The notes under the pieces: model-generated
The model's input: the letters and a program-made list of their open reading frames with translations, nothing else
Told to the model about the DNA's origin: nothing
Database searches by the model: none
Part shown: positions 18,591 through 28,261 of the stretch, piece by piece
How positions within the stretch are numbered: position 1 is the stretch's first letter
How the letters are laid out: each line of letters starts with the position of its first letter
Made by a program: the position numbers and the translations under genes
NCBI GenBank assembly: GCA_013306675.1
Contig: JABLUY010000256.1
Location: 1-51,508, forward strand
Reading direction: 5' to 3'
From: Thraustochytrium sp. TN22
Lineage: Eukaryota; Sar; Bigyra; Thraustochytrida; Thraustochytriidae
DNA: 51,508 bases

Positions 18591-20444
18591 ATGATGGACC
18601 CGGAGAAAGGGCTGGAGCTGTCGTCGGTGATCGGGGGCGCGAGCAGCGCGACGCGCGGGCGCGAGGCGGCGCTGGAGGCCGGCGCGGGCGGCGGCGGGCG
18701 GTCGCTGGCGTACTCGACGCGCAAGGTGCTGCTGGGCTCGCGGCTGAACGTGCTCATGCTCCTGAGCCCCGTGGCGGCGCTGGCGCACGCCCTTGCGTGG
18801 AGCGACGGCGTGACCTTCACGCTGTCGCTGCTGGCCATCGCGCCCTTCGCGGAGCGCCTCGGCTACGTGACGGAGCAGCTGGCCATGCACACCAATGACA
18901 CGCTGGGCGGCCTGCTGAACGCTACCTTTGGCAACGCCACCGAGGTCATCATCTCGCTCTTCGCCATGCTGCGGGGCCGCGCTGGCGAGGACACGGACGT
19001 GGCTGGCGGCGCGGCGCAGCTCTACAGGAGGCTGGTGCAGGTCTCCTTGCTGGGCAGCGTTTTGAGCAACCTGCTGCTGGTCTTGGGCAGCGCGCTCCTC
19101 GTGGGCGGCCTGCGGTACTCCTCGCAGCGCTTCAACCGGATGGGCTCCAGCGTGTCCACGGCACTCCTGCTGCTGGCCAGCGGCGCGTGCGCCATGCCCT
19201 GGGTGCTCCAATCCTCGGGCGCCATCCCGAGCGATGCCGTGCTGCCGCTCTCGCGCGTCCTCTCGGCTGTTCTTGTGCTGCAGTACTGCCTGTTTCTCTA
19301 TTTCCAGCTGCGTACGCACCGCCACCTGTACGAGGACGGCGACAGGGACGACAACGAGGGGAGTGAGGTTTTCGTCGGCGCCGGCGACGATGAGAATGCC
19401 TATCTGCGCGCCCCGGCCGCCAGGGGCGGCGCCGACGTGAGCCCAGCGCCCGGGGACCTGCTCGAGCTCACGGCGCGGCGCCGGCGCGACGGCTTCCAAA
19501 TCCTGCGCTCCACCTCCATCAGTATCGACCGTCCCGCGGACTCGGCCGATGCTGCGGACCGTCTGCGTGGCGCGCGCCTGCCGGGCCAGAGCGAGCTGCT
19601 CCAGCGCCGCAATGCTGGCGGCCGAAGCGAGCACGGCAGCCCGGTCGACGGCGGCCCTTCTCCGCTGCCCGCCAGGTCGCCCTCGCCCAACAGACTTCTC
19701 GGTAGCGGCGGCAGTGGTGGTGGTGGTGGCGGCGGCGGCAATGCGCTCGCGGCCGACGCGCACGTGCTCGCGCTCGAGGGCGGGTCGCCCGGTTCGCCCG
19801 CGCTTGGCGACTTTGGTCCCGCCCTCTCGGACACCGGCGCGACCGACGTGCCGCTGCGCTCGCTCGGCTCGCTCGAGTCCGAGGGCCAGGCGAGTGGCGC
19901 TCACGGCCGCGGCGCCCGTGGCGCTGGCAGCGTCGGCCCTGCCAATGACGACGACGGCGGCGACGACGACGAGGAGGAGCTTGTGCTCTCCTTTTGGCTC
20001 GCCATTGCGTGGCTCGCCGTCATCTCGGTGGCCATCTCCGTGCTCTCCGAGTACCTCGTGGCAGCCATCAAGGGCGCCGCCTCGGCCTGGAGCCTGTCCT
20101 CCGAGTTCATGGGCGCCATCCTCATTCCCGTCGTCGGCAATGCGGCGGAGCACGCCTCCGCCGTCATGTTTGCCTACCGCGACAAGCTCGACATCGCGCT
20201 CGGCGTGGCCATCGGCTCCGCCACGCAGATCGCCGTGTCCGTGCTGCCCTTTTGCGTGCTCCTCGGCTCGGGCCTCGGCACGCCGCTCGACCTCGCCTTC
20301 ACCCCCTTTGAGGTCCTCGCGCTCGTGAGCTCCATCCTCACTGTCAGCGTTATCGTGCGCGACGGCCTTTCCCACTGGCTCTACGGCACTGCGCTCATTT
20401 CCGCCTACACCATGATTGCCGCCGCCTTTCTCTTCTTTCCATAA
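18591..20444 (+). CDS. CAX: Ca2+(cation)/H+ antiporter, CAX family
   Basis: Vacuolar-type cation/proton exchanger that loads Ca2+ (or Mn2+) into an acidic compartment using the proton gradient. The 617-residue product has the two signature repeats facing each other in the membrane: LNATFGNATEVI (about residues 110-121) and VVGNAAEHASAV (about 514-525), with their essential Glu residues. I count about 11 hydrophobic spans, six before and five after a large central loop. That loop (about 240-460) is Asp/Gly/Ser-rich and ends in a run of Asp and Glu. Ordinary CAX proteins are about 400-460 residues, so the loop is an insertion of about 200. Start: paired ATGs at 18591 and 18594 after gggacc. The frame upstream begins only with GTG. 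Confidence 0.93.
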   Translation: MMDPEKGLELSSVIGGASSATRGREAALEAGAGGGGRSLAYSTRKVLLGSRLNVLMLLSPVAALAHALAWSDGVTFTLSLLAIAPFAERLGYVTEQLAMHTNDTLGGLLNATFGNATEVIISLFAMLRGRAGEDTDVAGGAAQLYRRLVQVSLLGSVLSNLLLVLGSALLVGGLRYSSQRFNRMGSSVSTALLLLASGACAMPWVLQSSGAIPSDAVLPLSRVLSAVLVLQYCLFLYFQLRTHRHLYEDGDRDDNEGSEVFVGAGDDENAYLRAPAARGGADVSPAPGDLLELTARRRRDGFQILRSTSISIDRPADSADAADRLRGARLPGQSELLQRRNAGGRSEHGSPVDGGPSPLPARSPSPNRLLGSGGSGGGGGGGGNALAADAHVLALEGGSPGSPALGDFGPALSDTGATDVPLRSLGSLESEGQASGAHGRGARGAGSVGPANDDDGGDDDEEELVLSFWLAIAWLAVISVAISVLSEYLVAAIKGAASAWSLSSEFMGAILIPVVGNAAEHASAVMFAYRDKLDIALGVAIGSATQIAVSVLPFCVLLGSGLGTPLDLAFTPFEVLALVSSILTVSVIVRDGLSHWLYGTALISAYTMIAAAFLFFP

Positions 20445-21600
20445 CGTCAACGTCTGAACCAGCCCGGCCCGGGCCCGGGCCCACCAGTGCGTGCGTGTTT
20501 CATGATCATACCTTGCCCTTGCCCTGGTCGCGCCGCGCGGCTCCTCGCGCCTGGCGGCCCTGATCCAAGATGGCCGGCACCGGCAGCCCCTGTTCGCGCT
20601 TCGCCACGCGCGTGTCCCCGCCGGAGTCCATCTTGGCCATCCATCGCCCTCAAAATCGAGTCGAGACTCCCTCACCGCCCAGTCCTGACCCCACCGCTGA
20701 CTAACACCGTGACAGGCTCGCAGGCTCAAGCCAAGCGCCACTGTTCGTCCACGGCGGTCTTTGCGTCGGCCGGAGGCGCCCCTCGTTCGACGCCACCGGG
20801 CCGACTTGCTCGCTGACCGTCGGAGCCCGCCGCTCCGGCGCTGACCCAGGCCGGTCAGCTGGCACGGAGCCTCGACTCGACGGCAGCCCGATCCCAGCTA
20901 ACTTAGCTCTTCGAGCTCGCCGAGAGCAACCTACCACGACAACCAACTGTTTTCTTGGCGCTCGTCAACCGGCTTGAGCGACCTCGCTCGCTCGCAGCTC
21001 GCTACGCCAGAGAGCTCGGGCTGGAGCCACGGCGACTCCAACTTGCCAGCACCCGCCTCGCGGCCCGCCCTCCTCCAAGACCAGCCGCAAGCTCTCCAAC
21101 TGCGCGCTTTCCACTTCGCCCTTGCCCTCCTCCGCGCCGTGTCCACGCCCCCTTTCCCACACTTGGCCCCGAAAAGGTTCGCTTTTTCCCTCGCGCGCCC
21201 CCCTCCCTCCGCGGTCTGCCCCTCTCGCTCCCGCGCTCCAAACCCGCCCGGACTTCTCCGGCGCCGCCTCCCGGCGCCGCGCTCCGCCGCGCGCGCCGCC
21301 GCGGCGCGCGCGGCCGCCGCCGCGCGCGCCCGCGCGCGCCCCGCGCGCGCCGCGCGCGCGCCGCGCCGCGCGCCGCGCGGTGTGCGCGGCGCACACCGGT
21401 CCCGGGCCGGGCCCGCGCGCCCCGGGGGCAGCGGCGGAGTAGTCGCGCGCCGCGAATGGCGGCGCGGCGGCGCGGCAGAAGGCGGCGCGCGGGGCTCTGC
21501 GCGCGGCAAACCCGCGCGAGCAGCAGCCGCGCCGCGGTCGGGTCGGCCGCCGCGCCCGCGCCGCCCGCGCGCCCGCGCCGCGCCGCGCCGCGCCGGGCCG
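20445..21600. other. Intergenic/leader region upstream of GPCR
   Basis: About 1.15 kb. The last 300 bp (21290-21600) are extremely rich in alternating GC dinucleotides. The plus frame is open through it into the GPCR, but the product is Arg/Ala/Pro-rich junk. I see no upstream gene. A GGCCCGGGCCCGGGCCC-type run lies at 20465-20481. Confidence 0.4.
21295..21600. repeat. CG/GC dinucleotide-rich, Z-DNA-prone tract
   Basis: Long stretches of alternating purine-pyrimidine CGCGCG, broken by CCGCC, just before the GPCR start. Such sequence readily forms Z-DNA or hairpins and is a common place for assembly error. Whether it is regulatory is not visible. Confidence 0.6.
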
Positions 21601-24600
21601 ATGGAGGCCGCCGCATGGCGCATGCGGGATGCCGAGCACGGCGGAGGCGCGCGCTCCCGCCGTGCGCGGCGCGCCGAGCGCAGCGCCGGCGACCTCGCCA
21701 GGCGCGGGGAGCGCGCGGGAGAGGAGCGCGGGCCGAGGAGGAACCGGACGGCGAGGGCCTGGAACGCGAGGGCGCGCAGCGGCGCCAGCGCGACGTGGTG
21801 GAGGACATGGACGCTGGCGATCGCGCTCGCGATGCTCGCCATCGTCGTCGCGTCGCAGGGGAGGAACCTGCAGACCGAGGGCTCGGACGAACCGGCGACG
21901 AGCCCCACGGAGCCGCCGGTGAGCCCGACGCCGCCGCCGGTGAGCCCGACGCCGGCGCCGGTGAACCCGACGCCGGCGCCGGTAAGCCCGACGCCGGCGC
22001 CGGTAAGCCCCACGCCGGCGCCGGTTAGCCCGACGCCGGCGCCGGTGAGCCCGACGCCGGCACCGACGCCGCCCACGCCAGCGCCGACGCCGCCTACGCC
22101 AGCACCGACGCCGCCCACCCCGGCACCGACGCCGCCAACGCCGGCGCCTACGAACCCGACGCCGGCACCAACGCCGCCAACGCCGGCGCCTACGCACCCA
22201 ACTCCTGCACCAACGCCGCCAACGCCGGCGCCCACGAACCCGACGCCCGCACCTACGCCGCCCACGCCGGCGCCCACGCAGCCGACACCGGCACCAACAA
22301 ATCCAACGCCGGCACCAACAAATCCAACGCCGGCACCAACAAATCCAACGCCAGCACCAACAAACCCGACGCCAGCGCCGACGCCGCCTACGCCGGCGCC
22401 GACGCCGCCCACCCCGGCACCAACGCCGCCAACGCCGGCGCCTACGAACCCAACTCCTGCGCCAACGCCGCCAACTCCTGCGCCAACGCGGCCAACGCCG
22501 GCGCCCACGAACCCGACGCCGGCACCTACGCCGCCCACGCCAGCGCCCACGAACCCAACGCCGGCACCTACGCCGCCCACCCCAGCGCCTACGAACCCGA
22601 CGCCAGCGCCAACCAACCCGACACCGGCACCTACGGCACCTACCCGAGCGCCTACGAACCCTACCCCGGCACCTACGCCGCCTACACCAGCGCCCACGAA
22701 CCCGACGCCGGCACCGACGAACCCGACGCCGGCGCCAACGCCGCCAACGCCGGCACCCACGAACCCGACGCCGCGACCGACGCCGCGGCCCACCCGGCGC
22801 ACGTCCACCAACCGGCCGACGGTGGTGCCGACGACGGCGTCGCCGACGAGCTTCCCGACGGCCGCGCCGACCAGACGCCCGACCGTGGCGCCGTCGCGGG
22901 CCCCGACGCGGACGCCCACGAGCGCGCCCACTACGCGCGCACCGACGAGCGCGCCCACGACGGGCTCGCCGACCGTCCCTGGTGCCACCCCGAGGCCTAC
23001 GACCAAGGCGCCGACGACCGGGACGGCCACGATCGTGCCTGCGCCTGCGCCCGCGCCAAAACCGACGACGGCCGCGCCAACGAGCGACGATGCCAACTCG
23101 AGCGGCGGGGCCACCAAGGACCCGGATGCGGAGACGTACACTTGCAACGGCGCGGTGGTGGAGGTGGACCTGCAGAGCAGCAGCGAGGCGCTGCAGCTGA
23201 CCGCCTACGCCATGTCCTCGCTCGGCCTGCTGTGCGGGCTGCTGGGCCTGGGCGTGATCTGGGTGTATCGCGAGCGGCCGGCGATCCGCATGTCGCAGCG
23301 GCTGCTGCTCGCGCTCTTCTGCCTGGGCGTCTCCGTGCTTAATGCGTCGCTCTTCCCGCGCGAGCTGGGCATGTCGGCCCCCTCCAGCGCGGACTGCGCG
23401 GCGCACTCGTTCATGTTCTTCATGGCGCTGGTCTTCATCCTGGCGTGCTTGGGCGCCAAGGAGTGGCGCGCCTGGCTCGTGTACGAGCGCTCGCGGCAGC
23501 TACAGCAGGTCAAGGTGAGCAATCTGGAGCTCTTCATCGTGATCGGGTGCGTCGTGGCCATCATGCTCGTGATTCAGATCGTGGCGCTGGTGGTCTTCCC
23601 GTCCTCGCCGGACCCGTGCAGCGACTTCCGCTGCACGTCGACCTCGCCCGCGATGAGCTACGCGTCCTTCTGCTACGTGATGATCCTCACGCTCACCAAC
23701 GTCGTGATTGCCGTGCTGTCGCGCAACGTGAACCGCGTGGCCGGTGAGTCGACCGGCATCCTCTTCACGGTGTGTTTCGCCCTTTTCGGCATCATCTTCA
23801 ACGGCATTTTGGTCCTCACAGAGACCACGCCGCAGTACGTGGAGACCTGGCTGCTCAGCTTTACCGTGGCGGCCATATCCATCGTCGCCATGGTGCTCAT
23901 TGTCTTCCGCAAGCTCTCGTGGATTAATCAGTCGGACGAGGCCATCAAGGCGCAGTTCCTCGGCGGGCCCAGCCCGGGTCCGCAGTCGCCCCACTCGCAC
24001 TACTCGGACAACCCGGCGTCGCCCGGCTTCAGCTCGCCCGGCTTCGGCTCGCCGGGCTTCGGCGGCGCTTCGCCACAGCATTACCGCAGCAACTCGGCCA
24101 ACGCGCGCCCGTACTTTGGCGCCACGGGCAATGTGCCCAAGCCGGAGCCGCTCTACGACCCCTTTGGAGGCCGCCCGTACACGGCGCCGGCGCCGCCGTT
24201 GGACGCGCGCTCCAACGACTCCACCTCCCTCACCGGGGTCTCGGACGAGGTGCCGTACGTGCGCGCGCCGGGCACCGGCTCGGCGAGCGCGCCGCACGAG
24301 CCCGTGTCACTCAGCGCCGGGTCCTCGTCGCCCGCCTCGCCGCGCAGCGCACACAGTCACCCGTACGACTCGGACCCATACATTGCGCGGCCCCCGCCCA
24401 CGACGCAGTCGAGCTCACGCGGGCTTGGCGCCGCCGGCGCTGGCGCCGGCCATCACAGCCGCGGGCCCTCGCTCACCGTGCTGCCCACCATCCCGGCGGC
24501 GCGCGCCTCCGTGGACGAGACGGACGAGGACGGCACCGCGTCTGCGCGGTCCGCCGCGCCTGGGGACAACACCGACGTGGAGGCGGGCGCCCTCGACCCG

Positions 24601-24792
24601 GCCATCCAGGCCCGCATCGAGGAGTACAGGACCAAGGGCTTCAAGATTGGTGAGGTCGGGCCATGGGAGGAGTATTTGGACCGCGTTACGGGTGACGAGT
24701 TCTACATCAACACGATCACGGGCCAGATCGCGCACTCGCCGCCCACTGGCGGCGATCCGCCGCCGCCGACGCGCCAGCTCGACGTTGTTTAG
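21601..24792 (+). CDS. Class C-type GPCR with Pro/Thr stalk and C-terminal WW-like motif
   Basis: Seven-helix receptor of the GABA-B/mGlu (7tm_3) type. From the ATG at 21601 the product is 1063 residues: an Arg-rich start, one hydrophobic segment (about 72-86, LAIALAMLAIVVA; signal peptide or anchor), a stalk of about 50 PTPAPT-type hexamers (about 99-400), and a Thr/Ser/Pro-rich part to about 510. Seven spans lie between about 530 and 765, with the family's RMSQRLLLALFC and FMALVFILACLGAKEWR patterns. There is a long Ser/Pro cytosolic tail. Residues about 1020-1048 (PWEEYLDRVTGDEFYIN...T) match the first half of a WW domain, but the second Trp is absent. I see no Venus-flytrap ligand domain. 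The stalk is probably O-glycosylated and wall-facing (inference). A later in-frame start could shorten the N-terminus. Confidence 0.8.
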   Translation: MEAAAWRMRDAEHGGGARSRRARRAERSAGDLARRGERAGEERGPRRNRTARAWNARARSGASATWWRTWTLAIALAMLAIVVASQGRNLQTEGSDEPATSPTEPPVSPTPPPVSPTPAPVNPTPAPVSPTPAPVSPTPAPVSPTPAPVSPTPAPTPPTPAPTPPTPAPTPPTPAPTPPTPAPTNPTPAPTPPTPAPTHPTPAPTPPTPAPTNPTPAPTPPTPAPTQPTPAPTNPTPAPTNPTPAPTNPTPAPTNPTPAPTPPTPAPTPPTPAPTPPTPAPTNPTPAPTPPTPAPTRPTPAPTNPTPAPTPPTPAPTNPTPAPTPPTPAPTNPTPAPTNPTPAPTAPTRAPTNPTPAPTPPTPAPTNPTPAPTNPTPAPTPPTPAPTNPTPRPTPRPTRRTSTNRPTVVPTTASPTSFPTAAPTRRPTVAPSRAPTRTPTSAPTTRAPTSAPTTGSPTVPGATPRPTTKAPTTGTATIVPAPAPAPKPTTAAPTSDDANSSGGATKDPDAETYTCNGAVVEVDLQSSSEALQLTAYAMSSLGLLCGLLGLGVIWVYRERPAIRMSQRLLLALFCLGVSVLNASLFPRELGMSAPSSADCAAHSFMFFMALVFILACLGAKEWRAWLVYERSRQLQQVKVSNLELFIVIGCVVAIMLVIQIVALVVFPSSPDPCSDFRCTSTSPAMSYASFCYVMILTLTNVVIAVLSRNVNRVAGESTGILFTVCFALFGIIFNGILVLTETTPQYVETWLLSFTVAAISIVAMVLIVFRKLSWINQSDEAIKAQFLGGPSPGPQSPHSHYSDNPASPGFSSPGFGSPGFGGASPQHYRSNSANARPYFGATGNVPKPEPLYDPFGGRPYTAPAPPLDARSNDSTSLTGVSDEVPYVRAPGTGSASAPHEPVSLSAGSSSPASPRSAHSHPYDSDPYIARPPPTTQSSSRGLGAAGAGAGHHSRGPSLTVLPTIPAARASVDETDEDGTASARSAAPGDNTDVEAGALDPAIQARIEEYRTKGFKIGEVGPWEEYLDRVTGDEFYINTITGQIAHSPPTGGDPPPPTRQLDVV
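21895..22800 (+). repeat. PTPAPT-coding minisatellite
   Basis: About 900 bp of 18-bp units encoding P-T-P-A-P-[TV] followed by N, P, S, H, Q, R or A. The units drift at third positions, yet the frame is kept throughout, showing selection on the protein. Four early units carry V in place of T. On the minus strand it reads as a long VGAGVG open frame, which I regard as spurious. Confidence 0.95.
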
Positions 24793-24865
24793 TTCTTCTT
24801 AGTAGCTTGGGTCGCTCCCTCTCTTTTCCCATAATTTAGTCAGGCAATGTGTATCATCGTGCTCA

Positions 24866-27800
24866 TCACAGGCGGGCCAGGGCACGGCGCGTGCGCTTGG
24901 CGTCGACATGCCGCTCGACTAGGGGCCAGGCGAGGTCAAGCCAGTCGGCCAGCACGGGCCGCGTCTCGGGCGGCGAGATGATGTCGTGCGCCGCAAAGCC
25001 GGCCGCGCGCGGCAAGGGCGAGAGGCGCGCGGAGAACTCGTCCTCGAGCTCCTTGCGCCGCTGCTCGCGCTCGTCCTCGTCCTCGATGGCCGCCAGCATA
25101 CGCTTAAAGGCCACGGCGACGCCGCTCTCCACGGGCAGCGCGCCCACCTCGGCCGTCGGCCACAGGTATGTGCGGCCCTCGGGCGCAAAGTGCGCCGCTG
25201 CCGCCACGCCATACGCCTTGCGCACCACGACCGAGGCCGTCGGCACGCTCAGGCTGGCGCCCATGAGCACAGCCTCGGTGCCAGCCCGGATCGTCGCGGC
25301 GCGCTCCGCCTCCTCGCCGATCATGAAGCCAGGCTCGTCCACAAAAAACACAATGGGCAGCGAGAACTGTTCGCAGGTCTCCATGAAGCGCTTCGTCTTG
25401 CGCGCGCCGTCCGCCGTCATGGCGCCGCCGTTGAACCGGCAGTCGTTCGCGATGATGCCCACGGGCTTGCCGTCGATGCGGCCCAGCGCCGTGATGATGC
25501 CCGGCCCGAAGTGCGCGCTCATCTCAAAGAGCGAGCCACGGTCCAGCACGCGCTCCAGAATGCCGCCGCGCATGTCGTACACCTGGCGGCGCTGCAGAGC
25601 CGACACGGCCGTCAGGAGCTCCTCGTCCTGGCGCTCGCGCGCGTCGCCCGCCGGCGAGACCACGGGCGGCACCTGATCCACACACGAGGGCAGGTACGAG
25701 AGAAAGCGTGCGACCTGGGCGAGCGCGTCCGACTCGTCCGCCGCAAGGTTGTCCACGACGCCGCTGCGCAGGTGCACATCCGGGCCGCCCAGCTTCTCCT
25801 TGGAGGTCTCGTAGCCCAGGGCGCGCTCCACGACCTGCGGGCCGGCAATGAGCACCTGCGCGTTCTCAGTCATGACGGAGAAGTGGCTTGCGACCAGACG
25901 CGACGCCGGCAGGCCGGCCACCGGGCCCAGTGCCGCGCACGCCACCGGGACGAGATCCAGCACCTGGCGCACCGACTCAAAGCGCGGCCGGTTGAAGACC
26001 GCGTCGCCCTGCGGCTTGGGCTTGCCGCCGTCGCTCTTGCTGCCGCCGCCGGCGCCTGCCACCGAGCCGCCGCCGCCCTCGTGCAGGCGCACCAGCGGCA
26101 CGCGGAGCTGCAACGCGAGCGTCTCCGTGTACACGGACTTGCGCAGGCCGGCAAAGGTCGGGCTGCCGCCGCTGATGGTAAAGTCCTCGCCACCCACCAC
26201 GACGGCGCGGTCCTCCACACGGCCCGTGCCCAGCACAAAGTTGCCCTGCGCGGCGCGGCCCATCTCGCGAAAGCTGCCCTTGTCCAGCAGGCCCTCGATG
26301 CGCTCGCGAATCGTGCGCCGCCCGCGCTCGTGATGCCGCTTCACGTTGTCGGGCCCGCCCATGGCTGCGGCCTCGCGGCGTGCCTCTTCGATCTCCTCTC
26401 GCAGCGCCTCGGCGCGGGCGCGCTCTGCTTCCGCCTCGGCAGCCGCCGCCGAGGTGCCCTGGTCGTCCTCCTGGCCGCCGCGCGGCAGAATCCACGCCAC
26501 GGGCGCCTCGGCCTCGGCCAGGAGAGACCCCTTGCGCACGTGCAGCTTGTCGATGCTGCCCGCGGCCGGGGCGCGGATCACCGTGTCCATCTTCATGGCC
26601 GTCACCGTGCACAGCGGGTCGTCGCGGGCCACCGTGTCGCCCTCAGCCACGTGCACGGCGCTGACGCTGGCCGGGAAGGGCGCCACTGCCGCGACAAGGC
26701 CGTCCGGCACCGTCTGCGCGGCGTGCACCGCGGCCTCCGGCTTTGCGTGCGTCGCCTTGGGCTTCGCAGAGGCGGACTCCCGGCGGCGCTGCTTGGCGCG
26801 CGCCGCCGCCTCGCCCAGGGCCTCTTCGTGCACCGACAAGAACGTGGTCGTGCACGCCTGGCCGGTGGCGAAGTGCTCGTGCGCCGCCACGGCCTCGAGT
26901 TGCGTGATGTTGGTCGACAGGTTCTGCGCCTCGAAGTCGCGCAGCGCGCGGCTGAACCGCGCCACCGCGGCCTCCCAGGTGGCGGCGCGGCAGACCACCT
27001 TGCACACGAGCGGGTCGAAGCGCAGACCCGGCGGCACGCCCTCCTGCAGGCTGGAGTCCACGCGCACGCCCGGGCCGGACGGCTCTCGCAGAGCGCCAAG
27101 GGCCCACGACGGCTGCGTGTCCTGCTGCGTGTCCTGCGCATCGAGGCAGATTCGGCCCTGAATCGCAAAACCACGCACGCGGACGTCCTCTTGGGATTCG
27201 AGCCCCAGATCGCGCAAGGTTGCGCCCTGTGCGATACGCAGCTGCGCCTGCACGATGTCGATGCCCGTCACCTCCTCCGAAACGGTGTGCTCCACCTGCA
27301 CGCGTGGGTTCACTTCGAGAAAGACGTGCTGGCCATCGCGCACCAGGAACTCCACCGTGCCGGCGCCTTCGTAGGCAACGTGCGCGCATATGCGCTTGGC
27401 GTCGTCCGCGAGGCGCGCGCGCAGCGCCGCCGGCAGCGAGAAGGCCGGCGCGATCTCCACCACCTTTTGGTTGCGCCGGCTCTGGATGGAGCAGTCGCGG
27501 TCGCCCAGGTGCACGACGTTGCGGCCGTCGCCCAGCACCTGCACCTCGATGTGCTGCACGTCGGTCCAGCACTGCTCAAGCAGCACGCCCTGGTCCGGCC
27601 GGGCCGCGGCGGCCAGCGCGGCGTCCAGCGCCTCGTCCAGCGCCTCGTCCGCGTCCACGCGCACGATGCCGCGGCCGCCGCCGCCCCACGGGTCCTTGAG
27701 CATCACCGGGAAGCTGAGGCCCGCCGCCGACATGCACTCGCGCACCTGCGCCGCCGACGACAGCAGGCGATCGCTCCCGGCGAGCACGGGCACGCTGCAG

Positions 27801-28261
27801 GTCTGCGCGAGCCTGCGCGCCTCGAGCTTGTTGCCGAAGAGCTCCAGCTGCTCCGGCCGCGGGCCGACGAAGCGCAGCCCCGCCTCGCGTACCTTGCGCG
27901 CAAACTCCGGCTGCTCCGACAGGAACCCGTAGCCCGGGTGCACGAGCGACGCCTTGGCGGCGCGCGCCACGGCCACCAGCGCGTCCGCGTCCATGTACGC
28001 GCACGCGTGCGACTCGTCCGCCACGCGCACGTGCAGCGCCGCCTGCTCGTCCTCGCCCTCAAACACCGCCACGCCGCGCAGCCCGAGCTCCTGCGCCGCG
28101 CGCAGCACGCGCACGGCCACCTCGCCTCGGTTCGCCACCAGGACGGACTCGCCGCCGGCGCCGTCCAGGCCGCCCGCGCCGCCCAGCGCCCTGCGCTGCG
28201 CCGCGCCGCGCGCCGCGCGCAGCCGCGCCTGCCCTCCGCCGCGCACCGCCGCGCGCATCAT
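24866..28261 (-). CDS. Single-chain biotin-dependent acyl-CoA carboxylase (BC-BCCP-CT)
   Basis: All-in-one biotin carboxylase, biotin carrier and carboxyltransferase, 1131 residues. Residues 1-35 are Arg/Ala/Gly-rich without acids, like a mitochondrial presequence. BC domain (about 38-470): VLVANRGEVAVRV, GYGFLSEQPEF, the ATP loop GGGGRG, HLGDRDCSIQSRRNQK and FLEVNPRVQVEHTVSE. The usual HAIECRI block is changed to FAIQGRI, keeping the Arg. The carrier has VTAMKMD with biotinyl Lys557. CT N-half (about 625-850): RERIEGLLDKGSF; C-half (about 870-1110): GRIDGKPVGIIANDCRFNGGAMTADGARKTKRF. The layout resembles bacterial long-chain acyl-CoA carboxylases; usual mitochondrial propionyl- and methylcrotonyl-CoA carboxylases use two subunits. 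Substrate (propionyl-, methylcrotonyl- or longer acyl-CoA) cannot be told. Intronless. The 3' end is 73 bp from the convergent GPCR stop. Confidence 0.9.
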   Translation of the reverse strand: MMRAAVRGGGQARLRAARGAAQRRALGGAGGLDGAGGESVLVANRGEVAVRVLRAAQELGLRGVAVFEGEDEQAALHVRVADESHACAYMDADALVAVARAAKASLVHPGYGFLSEQPEFARKVREAGLRFVGPRPEQLELFGNKLEARRLAQTCSVPVLAGSDRLLSSAAQVRECMSAAGLSFPVMLKDPWGGGGRGIVRVDADEALDEALDAALAAAARPDQGVLLEQCWTDVQHIEVQVLGDGRNVVHLGDRDCSIQSRRNQKVVEIAPAFSLPAALRARLADDAKRICAHVAYEGAGTVEFLVRDGQHVFLEVNPRVQVEHTVSEEVTGIDIVQAQLRIAQGATLRDLGLESQEDVRVRGFAIQGRICLDAQDTQQDTQPSWALGALREPSGPGVRVDSSLQEGVPPGLRFDPLVCKVVCRAATWEAAVARFSRALRDFEAQNLSTNITQLEAVAAHEHFATGQACTTTFLSVHEEALGEAAARAKQRRRESASAKPKATHAKPEAAVHAAQTVPDGLVAAVAPFPASVSAVHVAEGDTVARDDPLCTVTAMKMDTVIRAPAAGSIDKLHVRKGSLLAEAEAPVAWILPRGGQEDDQGTSAAAAEAEAERARAEALREEIEEARREAAAMGGPDNVKRHHERGRRTIRERIEGLLDKGSFREMGRAAQGNFVLGTGRVEDRAVVVGGEDFTISGGSPTFAGLRKSVYTETLALQLRVPLVRLHEGGGGSVAGAGGGSKSDGGKPKPQGDAVFNRPRFESVRQVLDLVPVACAALGPVAGLPASRLVASHFSVMTENAQVLIAGPQVVERALGYETSKEKLGGPDVHLRSGVVDNLAADESDALAQVARFLSYLPSCVDQVPPVVSPAGDARERQDEELLTAVSALQRRQVYDMRGGILERVLDRGSLFEMSAHFGPGIITALGRIDGKPVGIIANDCRFNGGAMTADGARKTKRFMETCEQFSLPIVFFVDEPGFMIGEEAERAATIRAGTEAVLMGASLSVPTASVVVRKAYGVAAAAHFAPEGRTYLWPTAEVGALPVESGVAVAFKRMLAAIEDEDEREQRRKELEDEFSARLSPLPRAAGFAAHDIISPPETRPVLADWLDLAWPLVERHVDAKRTRRALARL

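Noticed and set aside
20931-23147. 738-codon minus frame with VGAGVG repeats
   Set aside because: This is the complement of the PTPAPT-coding minisatellite. The plus frame continues into seven spans and a real tail, whereas the minus frame leads only to Arg/Ala-rich sequence.
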